From Anaeramoeba ignava (lineage: Eukaryota > Metamonada > Anaeramoebidae), in contig JAPDFW010000082.1 in assembly GCA_028826165.1 (NCBI GenBank), forward strand, positions 325,001 to 371,713: a stretch of 46,713 bases of DNA. Reading direction: 5' to 3'. Below the pieces are notes generated by a model that was not told where the DNA came from, did no database searches, and was given only the letters and a program-made list of their open reading frames with translations. Within the stretch, counting starts at the first letter, position 1; every line of letters starts with the position of its first letter. Below, in pieces: positions 35,401-45,755 of the stretch. A program made the translations under genes and the position numbers.

Positions 35401-36094
35401 CCGAGAAAAAAAGGATAACAGTTTTTTTGTTGAGGCAGAAATACCAGTCATATCAATATTTATTCAAAGTATTTTCAGAATACAACTTAACGGAAGAATA
35501 CGATTTGCAATCAAAATCGTGACATCTCATGGCACATTCACACTTAGCGCAGATACAAAGAAAGAAATTGAGAAATGGAAGAAAATGATTTCCGAAACAA
35601 TAAATAATTACATCAAGAATTTGATTCAAGGCTCTCATGAAAAATTAAACCGTTTTGCAATCCAATACACAGAATCATTTACAAACGATTTAAATCAAGA
35701 TTCAAGTTTAAGTTTGATGCAAAGTCCAAATCAAAATCGAAAAAATGGAAATGGAAATGGAAATGAAAATGGAAATGAAAATGAAAAAGGTGAAGAAACA
35801 AAATCTTTAGCAGATAAAAATGTTGCATTAAGATATATTGAAATGCCTGACAAAAATTCCAAACAAAACTTCTATTTATGGAAATGCACTTGTTGTTACA
35901 TCCATTATCAAAGTGGAAACTCAAAAGTTTATCCAATTCGCTTTTTTTGCTTTGATTCAAGTCCAGAATCTTTGCAAGATAAAATATTCCAAAAAATACA
36001 AGCAAAAACAAATACAATTCCAGTTCCTGAACAAATTCGAATAATTGCAATTTTAATGGGAAATGAATTGACATCTTTTCAATTTGAAATTTAA
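29498..36094 (+). CDS. Ankyrin-repeat RhoGEF (DH-PH) protein
   Basis: Exons 29498-29850, 30801-31357 and 32240 onwards (phases 2 and 1, GT-AG) join smoothly: KDGW spans intron 1 in KDGWTPLH. About 20 ankyrin repeats run to roughly residue 810 (NALHVAVR, TPLHEAVERG, TPLHISAKKG). A DH domain follows at about 820-1040 (ISFLNRIIESQTNYIDNI; SIRTITRYPLLLDQIF). Then comes a PH domain split by a Lys/Ser/Asn-rich insert: RRFIMEGVLFVYN, and later HLFLFSDLLLICREK and TFTLSADTKKEIEKWKKM. The C-terminal 110 residues (LWKCTCCYIHYQSG) are unrecognised. The reading frame changes by one between about 34530 and 34640. A GTATAC intron ending near 34594/34600 or a one-base error could explain it. It should activate a Rho-family GTPase at membranes (family knowledge). 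Confidence 0.88.
29880..30798. repeat. AAATTTACAAATA repeat filling RhoGEF intron 1
   Basis: The 950-base intron 29851-30800 is almost wholly AAATTTACAAATA and AAATTTAATAATA units. It carries a good GTAAGT donor and an AATAAG acceptor. Long open frames on both strands here are by-products of the 13-base and related units. Confidence 0.9.
31360..32228. repeat. AAAATT repeat filling RhoGEF intron 2
   Basis: The 882-base intron 31358-32239 consists of AAAATT hexamers punctuated by AAATTCATTTATAAAAT. It ends TAAAATTCAG. An open frame runs from the upstream exon into Lys-Ile repeats and is not genuine coding. Confidence 0.9.
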
Positions 36095-36389
36095 TTTGAA
36101 ATTCTTAATGATTGAACAGAAACAAAAAAAAAATATTCACAAGTTTGGACTGAATTGTTTTTTTTGGATTGCTTATTTTCTTGCTTTCTTTTCAGACTTG
36201 TGCTGTGCTATTCTTTCTAAAAAAAAAATTCCATATTTTTTGTTTTTCTTTTCTTTTGATTTTTTGATGAAGAATATTTATTTTGAATTTTGAAATTTCC
36301 AAAAAAAAAAAAAGAAAGAGAAGAAAATTTGAAAAAAAGAAGAAGAATTTTTTAATTTTGGAATGTTTTAAATGTTTTGAATCTAAATC

Positions 36390-37414
36390 TTATTTAATAT
36401 TTTTGGATAAGAATTCAACAAAATTATCTTTAAGTTGTTCTTGATTTTTAACTGGAGCAATTTGTAACATTTTAGAAAATTGACTCTTAAGACGTAAAAG
36501 TTCAGGAAAAGAGACTTTTTTAGTGAATCTAATGTAAAATAAGATAATCAAGGAAATTATAAAATATAAAATATAAAATATAAAAATTAATTTAATTTAA
36601 ATTATTTTAAAAAGGATATTTTTCTCTTTTGATTTGTAATTTTATCATCAAGTGTAATAATATCTCCTTTAATTGCATTTTTTTGTGCTGAAAAAAATTG
36701 TAAAGCCATTTCTTGAAGAATTTTGTCTTCTTGATAAAGAAAAGATGAATCAGTTTGTCTTTTAATTTGAGTTGCTTTAGTAGGTTTTAATTGACTATTT
36801 TTTGAAAATAAAGCTTGTTCAATACTTTCCATTTCAAGTGTTTCATTTTCTTCATTAATAAGAAATAAAGGTGAATCCCATTTATTTTTAGATTGAGGCT
36901 CTTCAAATCTTGATGATAATTCTTCAAAAATTTCTGATGGATAATTATCAAAATTTTGAATTAAAAAATTTTGTTGATTTTGATTCTGATTTTGATTTTC
37001 ATTTTGATTTTGATTTTGATTTTCAATATCAATTTTTTCTTCTTGCTTTTTCAACCGTTTTTCATTCCATTCTCTTGTTTTTTCAATTGGAAAATCACAA
37101 TAAACAACACAATAAGAAGTTGATACTTCTCTAACTGAACAAAATATTTCATATCTAAATCCTTTTATTCCATTAACAGAATCAAGAATAACAATCGTAT
37201 TTTTTGAAAGATGTCGAACAACTGAATCTCTTAATGTTGTTCTCATTGCCTTTTCACTATCAATATCTTTATATATTTCTTTTCTTTTCATCCCAAGATT
37301 TTCTTCATTAATTAAAATAACTTCATGTTTTTTAGCTGTAAAATAAGCTTGAAGATCAAGAGCAATTTTTGTTTTTCCTGTTGATGGTCTTCCACAAATC
37401 AAAACAAAAGGCAT
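36390..37414 (-). CDS. KTI12: KTI12-family P-loop protein (Elongator-associated)
   Basis: Minus-strand exons 37414-36620 and 36533-36390 give 312 aa, close to yeast Kti12 (313). The N-terminus MPFVLICGRPSTGKT has a Walker A at 8-15. LDSVNGIKGFRYEIFC and FEEPQSKNKWDSPLFL are family signatures. The second exon encodes RFTKKVSFPELLRLKSQF and ends FLSKNIK, the expected family C-terminus. The joint uses a U12-type AT-AC intron, reported separately. Reading through it would end the protein early at ISFLK. KTI12 proteins bind tRNA and Elongator and support wobble-uridine modification in the cytoplasm; the related PSTK acts on tRNA-Sec. A Gln/Asn repeat (about 135-150) interrupts the middle. It is convergent with the RhoGEF gene, 295 bases away. 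Confidence 0.9.
36534..36619 (-). other. Candidate U12-type AT-AC intron in KTI12
   Basis: On the minus strand the 86-base intron starts ATATCCTTTTT, the consensus U12 5' splice site. It contains TTCCTTGAT (36555-36547), matching the branch consensus TTCCTTRAY, with the branch A 14 bases from the 3' end, and it finishes TTTTAC. There is no GT anywhere in the neighbouring 36541-36650 interval on that strand, so no GT donor exists. Splicing at AC is phase 0 and gives IRFTKKVSFPEL. Splicing at the following AG would give a stop after two codons. Confidence 0.85.
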
Positions 37415-37541
37415 TTTATTTTAATTTTAGTTTTAATTTTTTTTTTTTTTTTGAAAAAAATGAAAATTAAAAAATTTTTTCCGAATCGCAAAAATTTTTA
37501 TTTTGATTTAAATTTGAATTTGAAAAAAGCAAAAAAAAGTT

Positions 37542-39382
37542 TTAAAACTTCTCTTGAAAGAAAAGTACTGCTTGAGGAGAAAGTCCAAGATCTTTGAAAG
37601 TCTTATTAAAAAGAGATTTATCACTGAAATCAAGTTTAAGTCTAGGATATGAACTAATCAAAATAAAATCCTCTAATTGAGGTTCAAGTGACTCAGCAAA
37701 GCGAAAAGCATAACGAATTTCCCAGTCATTTTTGAACCTCCTTGTGAATTTTGATCCATCGATTTTTCGGAATAAAATTTGAGTAACTCCCTCAGTGTTC
37801 TCATCAGGTTCTGAAGGAATTTCTTCTAAAGATGAGCTGATCTTTTGTTGGATCCGATCTTTCTCGTCTTCTATTTTCTTTTTTTCTTGCTCTTCTTTTC
37901 TTTTTTGTTCTTCTAGTTTTTTATTTTCTTCTTCTTCGTTTTTTTGGTCAATTTCGAGCATTCTTTCATATTCTTCATCTTGTTCTTCTCTCTCAAGAAC
38001 CGAGGTTGATTTACGCATTAATACTTCTGTTTCACCTTGTGTTTTTACTGAGAAGAAGAGCTCTTGAGTATTTAGTAGTCTATCATAAAGATTTATTTTC
38101 TGAATTGAACCTGAAGAAAAGAAATTAGAAGAAAAGAAATAATGAATGAATAAAATCATTGTTTTGTTTCTTTTTCTTTCAATATTTGTTTAAGATTTCT
38201 TTTTTTCTTTCAATATTTGTTTAAGATTTCTTTTTTTCTTTATTTCTTTCAATATTTGTTTAAGATTTCCTTTCGAAATTTGTTTATATTAATCTAAATA
38301 AATAAATACCTTGAATTACGTCCAATAAATTTGGTTCATTTGTGTTTTCTATAATAGCTAAATATGGAAATTGTCGAAGATTTATAGATTGTCTTAAAAT
38401 CTCAACTTGTTGGGATTCAATGTGATCTATATCTCCAATCCAAAACAAAAAATTTTGGTTTATCAATGTGCAAATTTCTGAATCTGGTAGAATTTCTGTG
38501 CAAAACTTTTGAACTTCACCAGAAGGATTTTCAGTGTGAAGATAGAGAATTAATGGTTTTTTTTGTGTTTTGGCTGTGTTGAATAATTTGCTAATTGGTT
38601 CAAGAGAGAAATTTGGATGAAAGTAAGAATATTTTGATTCAAATGCAAAAATTTTATCATTATTAGCTGCAAGGTTTGGTGGAGCAATACGAACTATTTG
38701 TGAGATTGATAAACGTTGTGGATTTATTGGGTTACTGATTATCGGTTTATGATATTGATAATCTTCTTGATAATCTTCTTGATAATTTTCTTGATAATTT
38801 TGTGGATAATTTTGTTGATTATAAATGAGTTCTTGTATTTCTTGTGCTAGTTCTGTATCTGTTTTTTTAAGTTTTTCTTCTACTTTAATTTCTGATAAAA
38901 CGATTGAATTTGCTTCATTTTTTTTTAATCCAAGAGCTCCAATAGGAATCTTTTGAATATTATAATCAATATTAAATATTAAATTAAATATTAAATTAAA
39001 TATTAAATTAAATATTAAAATAAAATATTAAATTAAATATTAAATTAAATATTAAATTAAATATTAAATTAAATATTAAATTAAATATTAAATTAAATAT
39101 TAAATTAAATATTAAATTAAATATTAAATTAAATATTAAATTAAATATTAAATTAAATATTAAATTAAATATTAAAATATTAAATAAAATCTCTACAGAG
39201 CCATCAAGCATTGGGATTCCTTCAATATTTTGGCTTATAGGTTCAACATTTGTTAATTTATATAATTCTTGTTTTAATTCCCAAATAGTATGTGTTTCTG
39301 GTAAAAAAGCATCAAAAATTTCATCATTACAAAAAATTTGAAAAGGAATTGTATTTGAATTTTGTTTTTCAGTTTGATTCAT
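37542..39382 (-). CDS. FAF1: FAF1-like Ubl-UAS-UBX protein, three exons
   Basis: Minus-strand exons 39382-39197, 38949-38310 and 38110-37542 (phases 0 and 1) give 464 aa. The N-terminal 95 residues look like a ubiquitin-like fold split by intron 1 (AFLPETHTIWELKQELYKL; then IPIGALGLKKNEANSIVL). An Asn/Tyr/Gln repeat follows. A UAS thioredoxin-like domain occupies about 164-276 (FESKYSYFHPNFSLEPI; KPLILYLHTENPSGEVQKF; NQNFLFWIGDID). Then comes an acidic/basic coiled coil at about 310-365 and a C-terminal UBX domain (TQILFRKIDGSKFTRRF, ending AVLFFQEKF). UBX domains bind Cdc48/p97; FAF1 and UBXD8-type proteins take ubiquitinated clients to it. The Ubl plus UAS plus UBX order favours FAF1 over FAF2. 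Intron 2 contains three to four copies of a TTCAATATTTGTTTAAGA unit. Confidence 0.8.
38970..39180. repeat. AAATATTAAATT repeat inside FAF1-like intron 1
   Basis: About 210 bases of a 12-base AAATATTAAATT unit lie within the intron 38950-39196. They produce a spurious Asn-Leu-Ile-Phe open frame continuing exon 1. Confidence 0.9.
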
Positions 39383-39445
39383 AATAAAAAAATAAAAAAA
39401 TGAAAAAATGAAAAATGAAAAATGAAAAAAAAAAATTTAATTAGA

Positions 39446-40417
39446 TTAAAAATCAATTAAAAATTTTAATCCATCAATAATTGAGTTATTTTTAAATAAT
39501 TCATCTAATTCAGTGGATTTTAATCGAAATTTGGAATGATCTTCAAGAATTTCAATCATTTCAATTTTTGTTGGCAATTCAAAATCAAGTTTTTCATAAA
39601 ATAAATTAATTTGAAAACCTAAACTTTGAATTTCATGTTCTTGATTTTTTTTTCTAGAAATCAATAAATCAGGAAAATAATGTTTATCAAGAGAAATTGA
39701 AATGAAATTATAACTTTCCGATTGACTTGAAATGGAAATATCGTTAATTTCAAGTTTTTTTAATTGATTTTCAAGTTCAATCATTTGTTGTTTTCTTGCA
39801 ACAAAAGAATCTAAATATCGTTTAACAATTGTTTTGAATTTATGGAAATTCTTATTAAGAAATTGAACAGAAATATTTTCAATAGGAATAAAGTAAGGTA
39901 AAGAATGCTTGAAAATTTCTAGTGAATCATTTTCATGATTAAATTGAAGAATAACAAGAAATTCGTTAATAAATTTTCCGTTATAAAAAATGTCAAAACA
40001 AATTGCTAATTGTTTTTTGTCATATTGATAAATTTGACAACCAGAAATGCGTTCTAATAATTTTCTTGCTTCAAGCTCTTCTTGATTTTCAATATTTTTG
40101 TTGTTTTGTTGATTTGAAGAAAGTTCATTTTCAATTTTTTGTTTTTCAAGTTTTTTTTCAATTTTTTGTTTTTGTTTTTGGTTTTTGTTCATTTTTTGAT
40201 TTGTTTTGAGTTCTTGAAAAAAAGAATTGAGTTTTATTAATTCATCTCTTTTTTTGATTGATTTTAAAATGAGTGATTGTTTTGATGAAATTGATGATTT
40301 TTGGTTAAGTTTTTGAGAAAAAAGATCTTGTTTTTGAGATAAAATTTGAGATTGTTTTTGAAGAAGTTGAAGATGTTTATTTGTTCCTTTTTGAAGATTT
40401 AACGAAATTTGATCCAT
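39446..40417 (-). CDS. CENPO: CENP-O/Mcm21-like kinetochore protein
   Basis: An intronless 323-aa protein starting MDQISLNLQKG at 40417. An upstream in-frame ATG at 40528 would add a Phe-rich leader that is really promoter sequence. Residues 10-110 are a Gln/Lys coiled coil. The rest looks like the RWD-type CENP-O domain: LLERISGCQIYQYD, then HSLPYFIPIENISVQFL, then KRYLDSFVARKQQM. The His-x-x-Pro-x-x-Ile-Pro stretch followed by a helix and a V-x-R-K/R motif is what I recall of the family. CENP-O is part of the COMA/CENP-OPQUR inner kinetochore complex at centromeres. Identification is from pattern memory and should be confirmed by profile search. Confidence 0.6.
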   Translation of the reverse strand: MDQISLNLQKGTNKHLQLLQKQSQILSQKQDLFSQKLNQKSSISSKQSLILKSIKKRDELIKLNSFFQELKTNQKMNKNQKQKQKIEKKLEKQKIENELSSNQQNNKNIENQEELEARKLLERISGCQIYQYDKKQLAICFDIFYNGKFINEFLVILQFNHENDSLEIFKHSLPYFIPIENISVQFLNKNFHKFKTIVKRYLDSFVARKQQMIELENQLKKLEINDISISSQSESYNFISISLDKHYFPDLLISRKKNQEHEIQSLGFQINLFYEKLDFELPTKIEMIEILEDHSKFRLKSTELDELFKNNSIIDGLKFLIDF

Positions 40418-40549
40418 AAATTTAAAAAATGGAGAAGAAAAAAAAAAATGAAAAAAATAAAATTTGAAAAAGAAAAAAAAAGAATTTGAAAAATGTTTTT
40501 TTGAATTGAATTTTGAATTGAACTTCATTTCTTGTTTTTGGTTAATTTT

Positions 40550-41406
40550 TTATTTGAATTGAATCAATTTATCTTTGTTTCCCACGTAAAGAAGTGAAAT
40601 TTTTTTGGGAAACCTGTTGTCATAAATAACAAAATCGATATCTTTATCAGTTTCTTCATCAAAAATTTTTTCTGTTTTAAAATCTGGACCAACAAAACCT
40701 TTTTCCGTTTTATTTAAACTTCTTATATGATCAGTTTTTTTTGGAGTTAATTTTAAATGTTTAACTTCGTCTTGAAGGAAGTTAAGATATAAATTTTTTT
40801 GCTCATTTTGTTCCGTAATTCTTGCATTTCTGAGTTCTTTCATTTCAATAATAGCATTTCTTCTTTTTTTTTCATGTTTAGTTTTAGCAAGCTCGATAAG
40901 AAGTTTTTCATATTCCGCAAGTTTAGTTTTAAAATCTCTTCGATTTACATCAATTTTTTGAAAAATAGGTGATGATTTTTGAGATTTTTGACGTTTTTGT
41001 TTTATATCATCTTCATTATCAATTTTTGGATCGATGATACAATTCTCAACTTCCTTAATTTCTTCGATTAATTCTGCTTTTGCGCTATTGTCTTGATTCA
41101 ATTTATCTAATTTCTCTTCATAAATTCTTTCTTTTTCTTGACGTTCATCATTTTTTTTTTCAATATTTTTGCGAAATAAAGCTGTTTGTTCATCATGAAT
41201 TTCTTGAGCTCTTTTTTGAATTTCTTCAAAAATAGAATTATGAAGATCTGTTCCAAGTTTTTCAGTTTGGGTCTTTTTTTTTTGCGTTTTTTCATTCCAA
41301 GATTGTGTGAAATCAATTTTTTCGCTTTCTTTATTTTCTTTATTAATTAATTTATTTATTTATTTTTTAATTTATATTTATTTTTAATTTATTAATTACC
41401 AGTCAT
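40550..41406 (-). CDS. Coiled-coil protein of unknown function, two exons
   Basis: Minus-strand exons 41406-41400 and 41337-40550 give 264 aa. Exon 1 is ATGACTG, seven bases, followed by GTAATT. The acceptor AATAAAG restores the frame to MTENKESEKIDFTQSW. Residues about 20-190 are highly charged coiled coil (EEIQKRAQEIHDEQ, VNRRDFKTKLAEYEKLL). The C-terminal 60 residues are more globular (KTEKGFVGPDFKTEK, IDFVIYDNRFPKKISLLY). I do not recognise the family. It lies head-to-tail with the CENP-O-like gene and head-to-head with the SDR gene. An alternative would be starting at an internal codon, but the open frame and the charged sequence continue up to the proposed acceptor. Confidence 0.65.
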
Positions 41407-41567
41407 TTTCAGTGAAATTGAAAAGGAATAAAAAATGTAATAAAGGTAATATAGAAAAAGTAATTGAAAAAAAAGGAAAAAAATGATTTTTGAAAATCCA
41501 CTTCCTTTTTTAATTTTTTTATTTTTTTTTAATTTTTTTTTTCCTTTTTTTTATTTTTCTTTCTTAA

Positions 41568-42404
41568 ATGAATTATAAAGTTTGGCTTATTACAGGTGCA
41601 ACTGGAGAGCTTGGATCTCAAACAGCGGAATTAATTACAAAAAATTCACCAAATGACAAGTTAATTTTAACAGGAAGAAATGAGAAAAAAATGGAGGAAA
41701 TAATGCAAAAATTGGATGATTTAATTCAAACAAAAAAAGATGAAAAGAAAGAAATTCATCATCTTTCCTTCATTACAGATCTCACAAAAGAAGGGAACTG
41801 TTCGAAACTAATAGAATTTACAATATCATCTTTCAAGAAACTGGATGTATTAATAAGTTGTGGAGGAATTTCTGAAAAAGAAGAAAATTTTGTTCAATTT
41901 TTAAAACTAAGTGAATGGGATGAAGTATTTCAAGTGAATTTTCGATCTGTTGTTGATTTAGTTCAACAAAGCATTCCCTATTTGAAAGAAACACAAGGAA
42001 ATATTGTTGTTGTTTCAAGTATTTCTGGTAAAATTCCTGAATCTGGAGCTGGTGCTTATTGCTGTTCAAAAGCTGCTTTAAATATGCTTGTCAAAGTTCT
42101 CGCTTTGGAATTAGGGACAAATATGATCAGAGTTAACGCTGTTTCTCCAAGTACTTTTGATTCATCGATGCATTCTCCCTTTTTTGATACTCAATCTCAA
42201 TACAACAAATTCCTTCAAAATGTTCAACAAAATACTCAAGTTATTAATTCAAATATTTCTGCTTTGGATATCGCAAATTCTATTTATTTTTTGGCTAGTC
42301 CTCAAGCAAAATCTATTACGGGAATGAATCTTGTTGTTGATTGTGGTGTTTCTTTAAAAAATTCTATTGAATTCCTTAATTTAGAAGATGAAAATTCCAA
42401 TTAA
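41568..42404 (+). CDS. Short-chain dehydrogenase/reductase (SDR)
   Basis: An intronless 278-aa classical SDR. The cofactor loop is TGATGELG at 9-16 (family TGxxxGxG). LTGRNEKKMEE follows beta-2, and the basic Arg there suggests NADP(H). The usual NNAG is replaced by SCGG (LISCGGISE). The catalytic residues are the Ser of VVSSISG near 150, Tyr164 and Lys168 (YCCSK). RVNAVSPSTFDS, and then SITGMNLVVDCGVSL near the C-terminus, are typical. The fold places it in the cytosol; substrate is unknown. It stops seven bases before the VPS54 end, convergent. Confidence 0.93.
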   Translation: MNYKVWLITGATGELGSQTAELITKNSPNDKLILTGRNEKKMEEIMQKLDDLIQTKKDEKKEIHHLSFITDLTKEGNCSKLIEFTISSFKKLDVLISCGGISEKEENFVQFLKLSEWDEVFQVNFRSVVDLVQQSIPYLKETQGNIVVVSSISGKIPESGAGAYCCSKAALNMLVKVLALELGTNMIRVNAVSPSTFDSSMHSPFFDTQSQYNKFLQNVQQNTQVINSNISALDIANSIYFLASPQAKSITGMNLVVDCGVSLKNSIEFLNLEDENSN

Positions 42405-42410
42405 TAAATT

Positions 42411-45400
42411 TTAATTTTTATTTATTGAATTTGAAAATTTTTCAAAGTAATTCCTTAATTTTGCAAATTGATTTTGAAAGTTTAATTGATCTTTTGAAAA
42501 TTCTTCATTTTCTATTTCTTTTTTTGATAAAATTTCTTCAAGAAATACTAAAATTGAAATTGAACTTGAAATTTCTTCTAAAATTCTTTTTTTTTTACTT
42601 TTTGGATAAACAGAAATTTCAATCTTTTCAAAACAATTAATAAATTCATTAACAAAAATATTTGCAATTTTTAAGGAAATTTCTTGCAATTCAATTTTTT
42701 GAATATATTGTTTTAAAACAGAATATAATCTTTTTGTATCTTCTGATAATTTTTCTATTAATATTTGATCATCATTAGTTTGATTTGCTTTAAAAATTTT
42801 ACTTAAATTTTTTTTCTTTTGTAATTGAGATTGATTGATTTGATTTTTAGTTGTTTGAGATAAAGGAAAGAAAATCTCATTAAAGGATTCAATTTGCTTC
42901 AATAAAACATCTTGAATAATTCCAATTATTTTTTCAAAAACCTCGTTTTTATGTTCATTATAATCTCTGTTTAATTTATCAAATTCAGAAAGTAAAGGTG
43001 AATAAGATTCTGGTAAAAGTGAAGAAAATACTTTTTGGATTTTAATGTTTGTTTCAAAAAGTATATTTAATGTTTGTGATGATAATGCAAGATTTTGTGT
43101 TGTTATTCTTTTCAATCCTGCTACTTGAATTGCTCCAGCTCCTAAAAACTAATTGGCACATTCTTGAATTAAATTGTTTCAAAATTCCAATTATTTTTTG
43201 CATTAAATCTGTCAAATTTGATTTTGAGAATTTTCTTGCACATTTCATATAATTTGTTAAAATTTGGAAAAGAAAAAGTACACTTTTAACTGCTGGTATT
43301 CGATTAAATTTGGATCCTTGAACAAGAAGATAATTGTTCAAAATTTCTTTATTATCTTTGCTTTTTGGTTCTTTTGTGCTGTTTTCATCTGTTAAATTTA
43401 CTTTTTTATTATCAAGATTGTTAAATAATATTTGGATTTTCCATGGAACTTTTTCTATTTTCCATTTATCTTGAACTAGAATTTTTTCAATATATTCCAT
43501 TGAAAATTTATGAAGAATTTCGATAAATTTCTTGGTTAAATTTTTAATCTCAATATCTAATGAATTGCATTTATATTTTGTTGTTTTTCACTTTCAATCA
43601 TAAAATTTTTGTGTTATTGAAACGAGATTTAGGAATTCATCAATTGAATTGTTCATTTCTTGTGGAGAATTAATCAATCTAATTGATATTGATTCTTTTC
43701 TTGTTTGCAGAATTCTTGTACATTTATTATGACTAATTTCGCATGCATGATTTATTATTGATTCTGAATCTTTGATCATTTGGTTTATAACAATCTCATC
43801 TACATTATTTTCAAGTCCATTCCAAGTTTTCATTTTCATTTTTCATTTCCATTTTGATTTTTCATCTCCAAAATTTCTTGAAATATTCTTTTTAAAATAT
43901 TATTTACTTCAAGAGATATTTTTAATAAATAAATAACACGAGAATAAACTTTTTCAATAAATTCAAGAAAAGTTTGTGAATCCAATTCTTTAAGTGCTTC
44001 TTTTTCTTCCTGTTGTAATTTTAGAGGAATATTGTCTAATGAGATTATTTGTTAAATTGCTATTTTCTTTTTGTTTGTTTTGAGAAACAAGAAAATCATC
44101 AATCATTTTATTAATTTCATTTTCAAATTTATTCGAAATTTTTTTCATTGTATTGAATAAATGCATCTTGTAAATATTTTATATTCAATAAGCAAAGGAT
44201 GATTGGTTTTAAATTTTCATAAGTATCATTAATTTCTTTTTGATTTTCATTTTGATTTAAACAAAATTTTTGAAAAATCTTCACATAATTCACTTTTCAT
44301 TTTTATCATTCATTTTATTCAATTCCATTTTTAAACCTTTAATACATTGAATTCCATTTAATTGATTTTCAATAACAAATTTAGTTGTTGTTATAACTTC
44401 AAGAGCACCTGCAAAATCACGATTATTTAATAATAATTGTGCTGTATTTACTCCATTTTTAACTACAGAAATTAGTTTCATTTTATCAGTTAATTTATTC
44501 ATATTTTGTTGTTGTGTTTTTGATTTTGTAATTTGAATTGATTTAATAACAATATCTTGATCAATTTTGTTCAATAAATCTCTAATAAATGTAATTTTTT
44601 GAAGAGTATTTTGAACTTTATATGTTAAATCAGATAATTCATTAATTGATGAGAAAATATATGGAGTTTTTTCTAATAATTCACTAGATAATTTATTTTC
44701 AATCAATTCAAGGAAATGTTGAGCCTTAAATTTTCAAAATGAATTTTTAAAATGAATTTTAATTTTCAAAATGAATTTCAAAATGAATTTTAATTCTAAT
44801 TTTACTTTTTGATGTGGTTTCAATGATACTTTAGAATCTGAATCAATTTCATAAATATTTTGAAAAATTTCTGTATTTGATAAATCAAAAAAAGGAGAGA
44901 AAAATATTGAAGGAATAATTTTTTTCATAGTTTCCAAATTCATATTCAAATCATTTTCTTGACTAATTTTATAAAATTCAAATTCATTTAAATTAAAATC
45001 AATTCAAAATTCAAATTCAAAATTAAAATTAAATTACTTTGAATGATTTTGATTTTGATTTTGATTTTGATTTTGATTTTGATTTTGATTTTGATTTTGA
45101 TTTTGATTTTCTGAATAAATTTTTGTTGAATCTAATTTTTTATCTTCAATTCTTGATAAAATTTGAATTTTTAATTTTTGATTTTCTTCAAATTTTTCTT
45201 GAATTTCTTTAATACTTTGATAATATTTTTTAATTCTATTATTTAATTTTTGTCTAAATTCTTGTGAAATATTTTGTTCTTCTGAAGTATAAACTGGAAC
45301 TTCAAAAACTTTATCAAGAAACCAATCACTCCAAGTTTGCTATTTTATTTCCAACAATTTAATTATTATAAATTTAATTTGAATAAAAAGTTGTTTACAA

Positions 45401-45530
45401 ATAAATAATTTGTTTTTTGATTTTTTCATTTTGATTTTTGATTTACTTTTGTTGGATCATTTATTATTGAAATTATATTTTGACTTTCAACATATTCATT
45501 AAATCTAGTTTTATTTTTAGTTTTATTTTG
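42411..45530 (-). CDS. VPS54: VPS54, GARP complex subunit, with multiple frameshifts
   Basis: Minus strand, 5' to 3'. There is a segment ending at 45447 (EYVESQNIISIINDPTK). Exons follow at 45339-45038 (TWSDWFLDKVFEVPVY), 44962-44806 (IFFSPFFDLSNTEIF) and 44724 onwards (AQHFLELIENK; LLLNNRDFAGALEVI). Then come several frames with NHACEISHNKCTRIL, LLVQGSKFNRI, FNSRMCQLV, and LKRITTQNLALSSQTL to the stop at 42411. Order and motifs match VPS54 along most of its length. GARP tethers endosome-derived vesicles at the trans-Golgi. Between about 43140 and 44300 at least six one-base frame changes occur, mostly in A or T runs. The 5' end is unresolved, merging into a Gln-Asn repeat. The gene is either decaying or poorly base-called. 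Confidence 0.82.
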
Positions 45531-45534
45531 ATTT

Positions 45535-45755
45535 TGATTTTGATTTTGATTTTTGATTTTGATTTTTATTTTGATTTTGATTTTGATTTTGATTTTTGAT
45601 TTTGATTTTTGATTTTGATTTTGATTTTGATTTTGATTTTGATTTTGATTTTTATTTTGATTTTGATTTTGATTTTGATTTTGATTTTTGATTTTGATTT
45701 TGATTTTGATTTTGATTTTGATTTTGATTTTTGATTTTGATTTTGATTTTATTTT
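45535..45755. repeat. TTTTGA hexamer repeat (Gln-Asn on minus strand)
   Basis: Tandem TTTTGA units with occasional extra T. Read on the minus strand it is CAAAAT, encoding Gln-Asn, continuing the VPS54 frame. The seven-base variants shift the frame repeatedly, so it cannot be translated with confidence. Confidence 0.85.

Noticed and set aside
36529-36533. AG acceptor (ATTAG) for the KTI12 intron
   Set aside because: With phase 0 it reads Ile-His-stop, while AC five bases earlier gives the conserved sequence.
36602-37414. KTI12 ending at 36602 without a second exon
   Set aside because: The conserved C-terminal segment lies just downstream and joins in frame only through the AT-AC intron.
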